DNA from: Kitasatospora sp. NBC_00374
Lineage (GTDB): Bacteria > Actinomycetota > Actinomycetes > Streptomycetales > Streptomycetaceae
Assembly (NCBI RefSeq): GCF_041434935.1
Contig: NZ_CP107964.1
Location: 8,725,001-8,789,000, forward strand
DNA: 64,000 nucleotides
Direction: 5' to 3'
Positions 54,252-63,502 of this stretch are shown here, piece after piece. A model generated the notes under the pieces. That model did no database searches. It saw nothing but the letters and a program-made list of their open reading frames with translations, and had not been told where the DNA came from. The position numbers and the translations under genes are program-made. How positions within the stretch are numbered: position 1 is the stretch's first letter; each line of letters starts with the position of its first letter.

Positions 54252-54486
54252 CTCCGCCAGCTCGTCGCGCTACCTCTGCCCAGCAGACGACCTCGCCGAC
54301 GTTGCCCTACACAGCGATCGAGTCGCATCTCCCAATTGGCGGTCGAGTCGTCGCGGGGCTCTGGGCGGCCAAGCCTTTCAAGCCATCTGACGGCGACCCG
54401 ATGACAGCCATACCCAGAGCCCCTGGGTTCCGCTGATCTTACGAGTGACCAGTTCGAACCCACGACCAAGAAAGTAGGGCATCTCG
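54252..54486. other. Region upstream of the IS110 gene; possible bridge-RNA-bearing end
   Basis: No gene. In IS110 elements the non-coding end next to the transposase start encodes the bridge RNA, and this would be the corresponding end. Hairpin-capable segments are present (GGGGCTCTGGG at 54355-54365 and CCCAGAGCCCC at 54413-54423, exact complements 47 nt apart). Exact IS boundary not seen. Confidence 0.45.
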
Positions 54487-55209
54487 ATGAACATCACGCG
54501 GCACCCCGAGAACAGCGTGAGCTGGATCGACCTCGGCACCCCCGACATGGAGACGACGACGGCGTTCTACACCGCGCTGTTCGGTTGGACCGTCGCCCCA
54601 CCGGACCCCAACGGCTACAGGCTCTGCACACTGCGCGGACAACCTGTCGCCGCCCTGGGGCCGGCCGAGGACCCCGGCGCACCCTACTGGACGATCAACG
54701 TCACCGTGGCGGACATCCAAGCCACCGCCACCCGCTTCACGAACCTGGGCGCCCAGATCATCGTGGCACCCACCCGGGTCGGGACACTCGGCCACGCCGC
54801 CGTCGCCCTCGACCCTGTCGGCGCACCACTGTCACTCTGGCAGCCCGGCACCCACACCGGCATGCAGCTGACCCACGAACCGGGCACCTTCGCCGGCATC
54901 AGCCTTCTCACCGACCACCCCGAGCAGGCCGCCGCCTTCTACCGACCAGCCCTGCACTGGAACTCCAACCCTGAGCACACCGAGTTCCGGTTGCCGAACA
55001 ACTCCACCGCCGCCACCGGCCCGCCGCCAGGGAAACCAACGGCGCAGCGATCACTCTGGCGGGTCAGTTTCGCCAGCAACAGACCCGATGCCGACGCCAA
55101 GCAGGCCCAACAGCTCGGTGCGACCGAAGTTCGCCAGGACCCCAACGGAGACGTGGTCCTGCGCGATCCCACCGGCGCTCTGTTCGGCCTTACCCAGTAC
55201 CCCCGATAG
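54487..55209 (+). CDS. Two-domain VOC (glyoxalase/bleomycin-resistance fold) protein
   Basis: 240 aa. Two VOC modules: WIDLGTPDMETTTAFYTALFGWTV ... LDPVGAPLSLWQP and GISLLTDHPEQAAAFYRPALHWNS ... LRDPTGALFGLTQYP. This is the CFP30B/27-kDa-antigen arrangement common in actinobacteria, usually of unknown substrate; some members confer resistance or act on small aldehydes. No operon partner. Confidence 0.88.
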   Translation: MNITRHPENSVSWIDLGTPDMETTTAFYTALFGWTVAPPDPNGYRLCTLRGQPVAALGPAEDPGAPYWTINVTVADIQATATRFTNLGAQIIVAPTRVGTLGHAAVALDPVGAPLSLWQPGTHTGMQLTHEPGTFAGISLLTDHPEQAAAFYRPALHWNSNPEHTEFRLPNNSTAATGPPPGKPTAQRSLWRVSFASNRPDADAKQAQQLGATEVRQDPNGDVVLRDPTGALFGLTQYPR

Positions 55210-55284
55210 TGCCACTCCGTCCGAACGCGTTGCCCCAGGCAATCGCGCACCAAGCTGTAACCGAATACGGCGAGGCAACCGGCC

Positions 55285-55400
55285 ACCACGCGTCGGTGGA
55301 GATCGCGGTCGTGGACGCGTAGTCGTGGCCGACCTGGTCCTGGGCGAAGCGGGCGTTCCAGCCGCTCGATCAGGGGGGTGACGTAGGAGCTCCGGAAGGA
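55285..55400 (-). pseudogene. Tyrosine-recombinase (integrase) C-terminal remnant
   Basis: The reverse strand reads FRSSYVTPLIER and, in another frame, ARFAQDQVGHDYASTTAISTD. Together these reproduce the catalytic end of phage-type integrases (LRHSYVTHLIE ... FVQxQVGHxYASTTAIYT), with the Tyr replaced by Ser and a frameshift between. Only about 40 codons survive. It marks a past integrative element. Confidence 0.55.
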
Positions 55401-55484
55401 CTGGAAGTCCGGATTCTCAGAGCCCGGGCCGAAGGTTGACGGTGCTGTGGTGGCGGCAGCCGGGGCCTTCCCGCAGTGGCGTCG

Positions 55485-56189
55485 TCAGCAGCCATCCCCT
55501 TCGCATTCGTGCGGGGTGGTGGTGAGCGCGGCGCTGGTCATGGTCAGGTGCTGGGTCAGGAGTTCGGCGGCGGTGTCGGCGTCGCGGGCCAGTGTCGCCT
55601 CCTCCAGCCGGGCGTGCTCGACCAGGGCGTCGCGGCGGGGGTTGAGCTGGGCGGCCCAGCGGCGGGCGAGTTCGCTGGCGGTCCACAGCCGGTCGAAGGT
55701 CTCCAGCAGGACAGGGTTGCCGCAGCCCTCCAGCAGGGTGCGGTGGAAGACCCGGTGCGCCTCGGCCCAGGCGGCGCTGTAGGACTCGCCCTCCTCGGGC
55801 ACGTGCGTCGGGGTGCGGGCCAGCCGGTGGTGGGCGGCTCGTACGCGGCTCTCCCAGTCGAGGTCGCCGTGCTCGATCGACAGGCGCAGTACGACCGGTT
55901 CGATGGTCCGGCGGGCCTGGGTGATGTCCTGCCAGCGCTGGTCGGAGAAGGCGGGGACGGCGAAGCCGCGGTTGGGCAGCCGGTCGGCCAGGCCCTCGCC
56001 GACCACCCGTACCAGCGCTTCGCGCACCACCGCCAGGCTGACGCCCTGCTCCCGGGCGAGGTCCTGCGGCTTCAGGGCGGCGCCGGGGCCGTACTGGCCG
56101 CGCATGATCGCGTCCCGCAGGTGTGCGTAGACCTGCTCGGAGAGCATCTGCTTCCCGGGCGAGGCCGCGATGTGGATCGTCTCAGGCAT
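55485..56189 (-). CDS. GntR/FadR-family (FCD) transcriptional regulator
   Basis: 234 aa. Winged HTH (SEQVYAHLRDAIMRGQYGPGAALKPQDLAREQGVSLAVVREALVRVVGEGLADRLPNRGFAVP) and an all-helical FCD effector domain with metal-binding-type His (AEAHRVFHRTLLEGCGNPVLLETFDRLW). Divergent to the PEBP/MFS pair and likely its repressor. Confidence 0.9.
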   Translation of the reverse strand: MPETIHIAASPGKQMLSEQVYAHLRDAIMRGQYGPGAALKPQDLAREQGVSLAVVREALVRVVGEGLADRLPNRGFAVPAFSDQRWQDITQARRTIEPVVLRLSIEHGDLDWESRVRAAHHRLARTPTHVPEEGESYSAAWAEAHRVFHRTLLEGCGNPVLLETFDRLWTASELARRWAAQLNPRRDALVEHARLEEATLARDADTAAELLTQHLTMTSAALTTTPHECEGDGC

Positions 56190-56214
56190 GAGCCCATCAT
56201 AGACGAACCCCTTA

Positions 56215-56226
56215 ATAATCGATTAT
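56215..56226. promoter_or_regulatory. GntR operator candidate
   Basis: ATAATCGATTAT, a perfect 12-bp palindrome 25 nt upstream of the GntR start and 126 nt upstream of the PEBP gene, unusual in this GC-rich DNA. Confidence 0.7.
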
Positions 56227-56352
56227 CAGTGATACTGTCGATTCTGTGGTGGGGGGAACAGAGTGACCCCCTACCCGCCCGATGCGGCGGGCCCCGGCCT
56301 GTGCCGACCCCACCGCCGGCACTCCACAGCACCGCTTGAGAGGAATCACGCC

Positions 56353-56892
56353 ATGAGCGCCAACAACCCCTTCGCCCGCCTGCCCGAGACTGCGTCCTTC
56401 ACCGTCACCAGCACCACCGTCACCGACGGCGCCCCCCTGCCGCCCGAGCAGTACTCCGGCATCTTCGGCGTCCCCGGCGGCAAGGACGCCTCCCCGCAGC
56501 TGTCCTGGAGCGGCGCCCCCGAAGGCACCAAGAGCTACGCCGTCACCGTCTACGACGCCGACGCCCCCAGTGGATCCGGGTTCTGGCACTGGGCGGTCGC
56601 CGACATCCCCGCCACCGTCACCGACCTGCCCGAGAGCGCCGGCGACGACACCGGCTCCGGCCTGCCCGAGGGCGCCTTCCAGCTGCCCAACGACGCCCGC
56701 GCCGCCCGCTACATCGGTGCCGCCCCGCCGGCCGGCCACGGCCCCCACCGCTACTTCACCGTGGTGCACGCCCTGGACGTCGAGTCCATCGGCGTTCCGG
56801 CCGACGCCACCCCGGCCCTCCTCGGCTTCACCATGGCCGCCCACATCCTGGGCCGCGCCGTCCTGACCGCCACCGGCGAAACCCCCGCCTAG
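56353..56892 (+). CDS. YbhB/YbcL-type phosphatidylethanolamine-binding-like protein
   Basis: 179 aa. PEBP signatures: SPQLSWSGAPEGTKSYAVTVYDADAPSGSGFWHWAVADIP and GHGPHRYFTVVHALD. Cytoplasmic, no signal. ATG 56353 behind GAGAGGA. Bacterial PEBPs are of unclear role (lipid or small-molecule binding). Followed by an MFS exporter 53 nt downstream, presumably co-transcribed. Confidence 0.9.
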   Translation: MSANNPFARLPETASFTVTSTTVTDGAPLPPEQYSGIFGVPGGKDASPQLSWSGAPEGTKSYAVTVYDADAPSGSGFWHWAVADIPATVTDLPESAGDDTGSGLPEGAFQLPNDARAARYIGAAPPAGHGPHRYFTVVHALDVESIGVPADATPALLGFTMAAHILGRAVLTATGETPA

Positions 56893-56945
56893 GACCAGCA
56901 GCACGCCCACACCCATCGGGCTCCGACCAGAACAGGACCAGTGCC

Positions 56946-58484
56946 ATGCCCACCGTCTCCCTCACCCGGCGCACCAGGCCGCCGACCGCACCCCGCACCG
57001 GCCCGGTCCCGGCCGGCCGGCCCGTCGGCTCCCGCCGCGCCGCGATCGGCATCGCCGTCGTGCTCGTCGCGCAGCTGATGCTCCTGCTCGACAGCACCAT
57101 CGTGAACGTCGCCCTCCCCAAGATCAGCACCGACCTCGGATTCGGCCCCGCATCGCTGTCGTGGGTCCTCAACGCCTACACACTGGCCTTCGGCGGACTG
57201 CTCCTGCTGGGCGGACGCCTCGGGGACGCGTTCGGCCGCCTGAAGGTCTTCGAAGCCGGCCTGGCCCTGTTCACCCTCTCCTCCCTCCTGGGCGGTCTCG
57301 CCCAGTCCCCGACGATGCTCATCGCGGCGCGGGCCGCCCAGGGCATCGGCGCCGCCCTGACGGCACCGGGCGTGCTCGCCCTGGTCACCACCAGCGCCCG
57401 CGACGAAGCGGCCCGCCACCGGGCCCTGGCCCTGTTCTCCGCCGTCAGCGTCGGCGGCGGCACCCTCGGCCTGGTCCTGGGCGGCCTGGTCACCGAATAC
57501 GGCTCCTGGCGCTGGACCCTGTTCATCAACGTCCCCATCGGCATCGCGGTCCTCGCCCTGGCCCGACGGTTCGTCACCGAGACCCCGCGCCACCCCGGCC
57601 GCTTCGACTTCATCGGAGCCGTCACCGCCACCGGAGCAGCCATCGCGGTGGTCTGGGCCCTGACCGAAGCACCCGACAAGGGCTGGACCTCCCCGCAGAC
57701 CATCGGCGGCCTCGTCCTGGCCGCAGCCCTCGCCACCGTCCTGGCCCGCACCGAACGCCGCGTCACCCACCCACTGCTGCGACCGGACCTGCTCCGCGGC
57801 CGGCGCCGGATCGGGGGACTGGTGATCGTCACCCTGGTCTTCGGCGCACAGATCTCCACGCTCTTCCTGCTCGTGCAGTACCTCCACGAGGTCCTCGCCT
57901 TCAGCCCCCTGGTCGCCGGCCTGGCGTTCCTGCCGATGACCCTGGCCATCTTCGGCCTGTCCCGCATCACCCCCCGGCTGGTCGGACGCTTCGGACAGCG
58001 ACCGCTCCTGCTCATCGGCACCCTCGGCCTGACCGGCAGCTTCGTCTGGCTCGCCGACCTCGACACCACCAGCAACTACGTCCCGGCCGTCTTCGCCCCC
58101 CTGCTGCTGAACGGCATCTGCGCCGGACTGGTCTTCATGCCCGCGGCGTCCCTGATCGTCGGCGGAGTCGCACCCGAGCACGCCGGATCCGCGTCCGGAC
58201 TGCTCCAGACCACCCAGCAGCTCGGCGGCGCGATCGGACTCGCCGTGGTCGTCTCGGTCAAGGCCGCGGGTGACGTGCCCGGCGCGTTCGTCCCCGGCAC
58301 ACACGCGGCGTTCGTGACCACCGCAGCCTTCACCCTGGCCGCGTTCATCGCCACCGTGCTGGGTCTGCGCCCCAGCCGGAACAGGGCTTCCCGGAACGCC
58401 CGGACCGCCCGTGACCCTGGCCGGGTGGGGCGCTCACCGGGGGTATCGGGACGCACGGCGAGGGCGCGCGTGTCCGGTTCCTGA
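56946..58484 (+). CDS. MFS (DHA2-type) multidrug exporter
   Basis: 512 aa, fourteen helices. MLLLDSTIVNVALPKISTDLG, LSWVLNAYTLAFGGLLLLGGRLGDAFGRLKVF and the antiporter motif GIGAALTAPGVLALV. A basic, unstructured C-terminal tail. With the upstream GntR and palindrome it looks like an inducible efflux unit. Confidence 0.9.
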   Translation: MPTVSLTRRTRPPTAPRTGPVPAGRPVGSRRAAIGIAVVLVAQLMLLLDSTIVNVALPKISTDLGFGPASLSWVLNAYTLAFGGLLLLGGRLGDAFGRLKVFEAGLALFTLSSLLGGLAQSPTMLIAARAAQGIGAALTAPGVLALVTTSARDEAARHRALALFSAVSVGGGTLGLVLGGLVTEYGSWRWTLFINVPIGIAVLALARRFVTETPRHPGRFDFIGAVTATGAAIAVVWALTEAPDKGWTSPQTIGGLVLAAALATVLARTERRVTHPLLRPDLLRGRRRIGGLVIVTLVFGAQISTLFLLVQYLHEVLAFSPLVAGLAFLPMTLAIFGLSRITPRLVGRFGQRPLLLIGTLGLTGSFVWLADLDTTSNYVPAVFAPLLLNGICAGLVFMPAASLIVGGVAPEHAGSASGLLQTTQQLGGAIGLAVVVSVKAAGDVPGAFVPGTHAAFVTTAAFTLAAFIATVLGLRPSRNRASRNARTARDPGRVGRSPGVSGRTARARVSGS

Positions 58485-58597
58485 CGGCCACTCTGTACGG
58501 GGCGGCACCTTCGACCAGCGGTAGATGAAACGAGGTCGGATAGGTGTTAGATCCGGGGCCGGTCACACATAGACCGGGTGAAGCGATCGGTCGAGGG

Positions 58598-59146
58598 GTG
58601 ACGGTGGGGGAGCGGGAAGAGTTCCGGGGGGTGTACCGCGAGCACTACGGCGCGGTGTATCGCTACATGATCAGGCGGGTCGGCGCCGCCGACGCGGCGG
58701 ACCTGGCCGCGGAGGTGTTCGCGGTCGCGTGGCGCCGCATGGACACGCTGCCGGCCGGGGCGCCGCTGCCGTGGCTCTACACGGTCGCCCGCAACACGGT
58801 CGCCAACCACCGGCGCGCGGTCGGCCGCGCCGAGGACCTGCACCGCGATCTGGCCGTCGACGCCACCGTCACCGCCCGGGATGTCGGAGAGGCGGTGACG
58901 GAGCGTCACGTCGTGCACCGGGCCTGGGCGGCGCTGCGGACCTCGGACCAGGAGGTGCTGGCGCTGATCGGCTGGGAGGGCTTGACGGTCCGCGAGGCGG
59001 CCCGGGTCCTGGGCTGCTCCGCGCCTGCCTGTTCGGTGCGCCTGATGCGGGCCCGCGCGCGGCTCGCCCGGGCGTTGGAGACCGTCGGCGGCGCCGGAGA
59101 GACACCGGAGACCATCGGTCGAGAGGCTGTGGGGGCAACAGGATGA
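58598..59146 (+). CDS. ECF RNA polymerase sigma factor
   Basis: 182 aa from GTG 58598 (frame open to 58544). Region 2: FRGVYREHYGAVYRYMIRRVGAADAADLAAEVFAVAWRRMDTLPAGAPLPWLYTVARNTVANHRR. Region 4: LALIGWEGLTVREAARVLGCSAPACSVRLMRARARLARAL. Its stop overlaps the start of the membrane-anchored partner by four bases. Confidence 0.9.
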   Translation: MTVGEREEFRGVYREHYGAVYRYMIRRVGAADAADLAAEVFAVAWRRMDTLPAGAPLPWLYTVARNTVANHRRAVGRAEDLHRDLAVDATVTARDVGEAVTERHVVHRAWAALRTSDQEVLALIGWEGLTVREAARVLGCSAPACSVRLMRARARLARALETVGGAGETPETIGREAVGATG

Positions 59147-60099
59147 GCACGAGCAGGAGCGTCAGGAACCTCATGGGCCCCGCCGACCCCGCAGCGGGAG
59201 TCACGCCGGGCACCGAGGCGGCCGAGCGTGGCCTGGAGCGGATCCTCCGGGACGCACCGGTTCCCGCCCTTCGGCGCGCACCGGCCCGCGCGGCTTTCCG
59301 GTCGCGTCCGGCGGTGGCCGCGCTGGCGGTGGCGGCAGTGGTGTCGGGCGCCGTGGCCGTGTGGCCGGGCGCGACGCCCGTTGCTTTCGCTGCGACCCCG
59401 CCGCCGCTGGCCTATCACTTGGCGGCCGAGGACTCCCGCCGTGGCGCGGCGGCGGAGCTGGAGGAGATCGCGCGGCGCGTCGAGACGCTCCCGGAGAGCC
59501 CGGGCGGGGAGCGGTCGCATCTGCGGTGGCGGCAGTGGGCGCTGTGGACGAGGACGGACTCCGGCGGATCGTTCTCGAAGGTGGTGCCGGAGGAGTTCGA
59601 CCTGGTCCGGTCACCCGAGGGCGCGCGGCTGAGGCGGTTCCTCCTGGACGACGGCCCGGGCTCGGCGACCGAGCAGACGGCGGATGCGACGCTGCAGGGC
59701 CCGGTGCCGGTGACCGCGGACGGTCTGCGGGCCTGGCTGCGGAGTCGGACGCCGGGGATCGACGGGCCGTTGGGCGCCTCCCAGGCGGTCCACGACCTGG
59801 TCACCCAACGGGTCCTGTCGCCCCGGCAGCGGGCCGCGCTCCTGCGGCTGCTGGCCGACCTGCCCGAAGTGGCGGTGACCGGGGAGGTGGTCGACCGTGC
59901 GGGCAGGCCGGGCGTCGCCTTCTCCGCGGACTCGGCGGCCGGCGGTCTGCCGACCCGGTACACGTTCATCGTCGATCCGGTGTCCGGGCAACTCCTCGGC
60001 CAGGAGGAGACTCTCACCGAGTCGGCCGGGAAGCTCAACGTGCCGGTGCCCTCGGTGATCGAGTACGACGCCTACCTGGTGTCGCAGGACACCCCGTAG
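59143..60099 (+). CDS. CU044_5270-like sigma-partner membrane protein
   Basis: 318 aa. Cytoplasmic N-terminus (~50 aa), one membrane helix (VAALAVAAVVSGAVAVWPG), and an extracellular domain with LRWRQWALWTRTDSGGSFSKVVPEE, RQRAALLRLLADLPEVAVTGEVVDRAGRPGVAF and YTFIVDPVSGQLLGQEETL. This matches the actinobacterial CU044_5270 family that accompanies ECF sigma genes and may tether or sense for the sigma factor. Translationally coupled (ATGA). Confidence 0.85.
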   Translation: MSTSRSVRNLMGPADPAAGVTPGTEAAERGLERILRDAPVPALRRAPARAAFRSRPAVAALAVAAVVSGAVAVWPGATPVAFAATPPPLAYHLAAEDSRRGAAAELEEIARRVETLPESPGGERSHLRWRQWALWTRTDSGGSFSKVVPEEFDLVRSPEGARLRRFLLDDGPGSATEQTADATLQGPVPVTADGLRAWLRSRTPGIDGPLGASQAVHDLVTQRVLSPRQRAALLRLLADLPEVAVTGEVVDRAGRPGVAFSADSAAGGLPTRYTFIVDPVSGQLLGQEETLTESAGKLNVPVPSVIEYDAYLVSQDTP

Positions 60100-60257
60100 G
60101 CCGGCGGGGCCGGTCGGCCGCCGCCGGCCCGGCGGGTGCACAACTCGCGCAGCGCATCCCCTGGCCGACCGCCGCGATCCGGCACGACGACCGCACGGCC
60201 GGCCCGTCCTGCGCCGCTGACCGCCTACGATCACCGACCCCTTGCGGGGTCGCGTCG

Positions 60258-60752
60258 TCAGCGGGCGAGCGAGCGCAGGAGGCGGACGTACGGGGACCAG
60301 CGGGACGGTTGGGACACCGTGCCGGTGCAGGCCGCCTCGGCGCGGTCCAGGGCGTCCTCCAGGCAGGCGTCGTGCATCCAGCGGAAGGCCAGTGGCCAGC
60401 TCAGACGTGCCGGGCCGCCGGTCCGCATCGCGAGGGTGTGCCGGAGTACCGTGCGCTCCCCGTCGAGCGGCAGCGCCGCGAACTCGTGGAAGCCGTCGAA
60501 GCCGCGCGGCCCGCTGAAGGCGAACCGTACCCAGGTGCCCGGCACGTACGCGGCGACCGTGTAGCGGACCGGTCCGTGGCCGCCCACCGCGCCGACCGCC
60601 AGCGGGCGGTCGAACTGCACCGCGGGCCACTTCGAGTGCGGCCACAGCATGTCCGGCCGGTCGGCCGTCCCGCCGGACAGGCTGTCGATGAGCGCGCCCA
60701 CCTCGCTCGCCTCGGCGGTCAGCACGCGTTCGTGGACGTTGTAGACGGGCAT
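60258..60752 (-). CDS. SRPBCC (START-like) ligand-binding protein
   Basis: 164 aa from ATG 60752. Helix-grip fold pattern: VYNVHERVLTAEASEVGALIDSL, WPAVQFDRPLAVGAVGGHGPVRYTVAAYVPGTWVRFAFSG and a long C-terminal helix (LSWPLAFRWMHDACLEDALDRAEAA). Divergent from a TetR gene over a palindrome, so expression is probably ligand-controlled. Confidence 0.8.
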   Translation of the reverse strand: MPVYNVHERVLTAEASEVGALIDSLSGGTADRPDMLWPHSKWPAVQFDRPLAVGAVGGHGPVRYTVAAYVPGTWVRFAFSGPRGFDGFHEFAALPLDGERTVLRHTLAMRTGGPARLSWPLAFRWMHDACLEDALDRAEAACTGTVSQPSRWSPYVRLLRSLAR

Positions 60753-60773
60753 GGGTCTCCCTCGGACGTAAAT

Positions 60774-60789
60774 TAGAGAACTCTCTCTA
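60774..60789. promoter_or_regulatory. TetR operator candidate
   Basis: TAGAGA-ACTC-TCTCTA between the SRPBCC and TetR starts, 21 and 27 nt from the two start codons. Confidence 0.7.
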
Positions 60790-60816
60790 GTTGTTCTGGA
60801 GGTTACCCTCTGATTC

Positions 60817-61413
60817 ATGGCTCGACCACCCCGCTTCGACACCGGTCAGATCCTCGACGCCGCGGTCCTCCTCGCCGCCGCCGGCGGCCCGGCCGACGTG
60901 ACCATGACCGCCGTCGCCCAGGCGGTCGGCGCGCCGAGCGGATCCGTGTACCACCGCTTCCCCGGCCGGCCGGCCCTGCTCGCCGAGGTGTGGCTGCGCA
61001 GTGTCGAGCGCTTCCAGGACGGGTACTTCGCCGCGCTCGGCAGCGACCCCGACCCCCGGCTCGCCGCCCGTGCCGCCGCCCGGCACGTCGTCTCCTGGAG
61101 TCGCGCGCACCCGCAGGAGGCCTCGCTCCTCCTGTACGGGCCCGAGGAGTTCGGCCGCGCCGACTGGTCCGAGGAACACAAGGAACGCGCGGACCTGGGC
61201 AACCAGCGCGTGTTCGGCTCCCTTGCCACCCTCGCCGAAGCACTCGGCGCGGCCGGCACCCAGGACCGCGACCGCGTCATCCTGGCCCTGATCGACCTTC
61301 CGCTGTCCGTGGTCCGCCGACATCTGCGCGCCGGCCGCCCGCTGCCGCCGTACGCCGAGGACCTCGCCGAGGAATCCGCGGCGACGCTACTGGCCCACAC
61401 CCGCACCTGGTAG
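60817..61413 (+). CDS. TetR-family transcriptional regulator
   Basis: 198 aa. HTH FDTGQILDAAVLLAAAGGPADVTMTAVAQAVGAPSGSVYHRFPGRPALLAEVW, ligand domain thereafter with WSRAHPQEASLLLYGPEEF. Divergent to the SRPBCC gene. Confidence 0.9.
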   Translation: MARPPRFDTGQILDAAVLLAAAGGPADVTMTAVAQAVGAPSGSVYHRFPGRPALLAEVWLRSVERFQDGYFAALGSDPDPRLAARAAARHVVSWSRAHPQEASLLLYGPEEFGRADWSEEHKERADLGNQRVFGSLATLAEALGAAGTQDRDRVILALIDLPLSVVRRHLRAGRPLPPYAEDLAEESAATLLAHTRTW

Positions 61414-61460
61414 CGGTCCGGGGCGAAGGGCGGAGGTCCGCCCACCCGGCGCACCGCTGT

Positions 61461-62156
61461 TCACAGCGTCAGCAGCAGGTCCCGGACCGCTGCGGGCCGG
61501 GACAGGAACGGGTGGTGGCCGGCGTCGAGCTCGACGACGCTGCCGGCCCGGCGGGCGAACTCGCGCTGCAGCGGCGCCGGGGTTCCCCGGTCCCGAGCGC
61601 AGACGAGGTACGTCGAGGGCAACAGCCGCCATGCGGCCGCCCCGACCGGCTGCCCGGTCACCTGCACGCTCTGCCGGGCGAGGTGGTCCGCCGCCTGCGC
61701 CTGGACCTCGGGGTCGCAGTCCTGCAGGAACGTGTCCACGAGCAGCTCGGGCCGGACCCCGAACGTGCCGGCGTCGGGGTCGACGTCGAGGAACGGGGCG
61801 GGGCCGCCGTCCCCGAACTCCGACAGGCTCTGCCCGACCTCGGGCAGGTAACTGGAGACCAGCAGCAGGTGGCGCACCGACCCGATTCCCGCAGCGGCTT
61901 CCGCGGTGACGATGCCGCCGTAGCTGTGGGCGACCACGACGGTCGGCTCGTCGCCGGCCCGCAGCACCTGCCGCACCGCGGCAACATCCTCGGGCAGCCC
62001 CGGACCGCCGACGCCGCCGGGCAGGCCCGCCTCGCCACAGCTCGGCAGCGCCGGAGCCACGCTCGGCACCCCCCGTTCCCGCAGCAGCTCGGCGGTGCGG
62101 TGCCACCACCACGCCCCGTCCCGCACGCACGCCCCGTGCACGAACACGACCCTCAT
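61461..62156 (-). CDS. Alpha/beta hydrolase (esterase-like)
   Basis: 231 aa. Oxyanion region VFVHGACVRDGAWWWHRTAELLRERG, nucleophile elbow VAHSYGG (Ser), acid region STYLVCARDRGTP and catalytic His in LDAGHHPFLSRP. Resembles the short plant-SABP2/HNL-like bacterial hydrolases. Convergent with the TetR gene; its own upstream region (62157 onward) is non-coding. Confidence 0.9.
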   Translation of the reverse strand: MRVVFVHGACVRDGAWWWHRTAELLRERGVPSVAPALPSCGEAGLPGGVGGPGLPEDVAAVRQVLRAGDEPTVVVAHSYGGIVTAEAAAGIGSVRHLLLVSSYLPEVGQSLSEFGDGGPAPFLDVDPDAGTFGVRPELLVDTFLQDCDPEVQAQAADHLARQSVQVTGQPVGAAAWRLLPSTYLVCARDRGTPAPLQREFARRAGSVVELDAGHHPFLSRPAAVRDLLLTL

Positions 62157-62549
62157 CGCCACCTCCACGTCGGTCTCGACCGCCCCCCTGCACATAGTGC
62201 TGCGCAACCCACCAGCCAGGCACTCCAACCCGCGACGGCGCCGCCGGCGGGCCCGCCGAGCGAAGCGCCGCACCGGCACCGACGCCATCGCCGGCACCCC
62301 GCCCAGGGACCGCACCGGGCTGACGACCTCGGCGTTCCCCACCCGCCACCGTGCATCGCAACCGACGCCACGGCCCAGCGAGCCACCGCCCTCGCACGAG
62401 CCGTCCGGGCTCGCGCACCGGACGGACGGCACCGCCGACGGCTGACCGCCGTAGCGCCTGCGGGCTGCCCACGGCCTCCTTCCACGGGCCTGGCATGATC
62501 GCCGGGTGACAGGTGTTCGCTTGCCCGCACGCCGGGGATCGGTGCGGCT
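62157..62549. other. Intergenic 390 bp
   Basis: Promoter side of the hydrolase and of the Sel1-repeat gene. No gene, RNA or palindrome recognised. Confidence 0.4.
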
Positions 62550-63191
62550 GTGCCGCTGGGGTGGTTGCTGATGGCTTGGTGGTTCCGTCGGCGGTCGCAG
62601 CCGAACGAGGAGTTGGTGTCGGTCCGGCTGCCGGTCGGCGGGGCCGGGATGCCGCCGGACGAGGAGCTGGCCGAGCTGACGGTCGCGGCGGAGCTGGGCG
62701 ACGACGTGGCGATGGGGAGCCTGGCGGCGGCCCTGTACCTGAAGGGTGATCGGGCCGGCGCGCTGCACTGGTGGGGCCGGGCGTGGGCAGCCGGGAACGC
62801 GGTCGCCGCCTACAACCTGGGCATGCTGCACGCGGTGGCCGGTGACGCGAACCGCGCACAGGTGGTCTGGGAGAAGGCCGCGGCGCTCGGCGATCCGGAC
62901 GCCATGCTGGGCCTCGTCAAGCAGGCGCTCGACCGCGGCGATGCGGCCGGTGTCGAACGCTGGGCGTCGGTGATCCTCGCGCAGGACGAGGCGTTCCCGA
63001 TCACCGCGCTGGGGGTGGCCTTCCGGGACCGAGGCGACCTGGAGCGGGCCGTACAGGCATTCCTGCACGCCGAGGAGCTGGGCGACGGGTACGCGATGGA
63101 GTACCGGGCACGGATCCTGGCCGCCCAGGGGCAGCACGAGGAGGCCGACGCGCTGCGAGCACGGGCGGCAACGGCCGAGCGGATGCTCTGA
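62550..63191 (+). CDS. Sel1/TPR-repeat protein
   Basis: 213 aa from GTG 62550 (ATG 62571 also possible). Repeats of the Sel1 type: ALYLKGDRAGALHWWGRAWAAGNAVAAYNLGMLHAVAGDANRAQVVWEKAAALGDPDAMLGLV. A short hydrophobic N-terminus (MPLGWLLMAWWF) could anchor it. Presumably a protein-interaction scaffold. Confidence 0.82.
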   Translation: MPLGWLLMAWWFRRRSQPNEELVSVRLPVGGAGMPPDEELAELTVAAELGDDVAMGSLAAALYLKGDRAGALHWWGRAWAAGNAVAAYNLGMLHAVAGDANRAQVVWEKAAALGDPDAMLGLVKQALDRGDAAGVERWASVILAQDEAFPITALGVAFRDRGDLERAVQAFLHAEELGDGYAMEYRARILAAQGQHEEADALRARAATAERML

Positions 63192-63502
63192 GGCGTACGC
63201 GCGCGGCGAGCCGAATCCACCATCGACCTGCGCGAACCGGCCCGGCAGATGCTCAACTCGCCGACTGAAGCGCTCAGTCACAGGACCGGGGAATTCCCAG
63301 GGCCCCGGCGGCGCCGTGGTGAGCCAGGGCGGGACACGGACCTGCGCCCGTTCCCGGGGTGCGAAACGCGGCCCGGCGTCCGGTCGGGCGGGCGGCCGTC
63401 CGGCGCATTCGAATCGACCGACGGCGGGAGAATCCCCTTGTGCCCGCTACCGGTTGCACCCGATTGCCGTACCGTGACGGACGACGAAGTGGAGGACCCC
63501 CA
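63192..63502. other. Intergenic 310 bp
   Basis: No gene. The GGAGG at 63491-63495 is the ribosome-binding site of the next gene. Confidence 0.4.
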
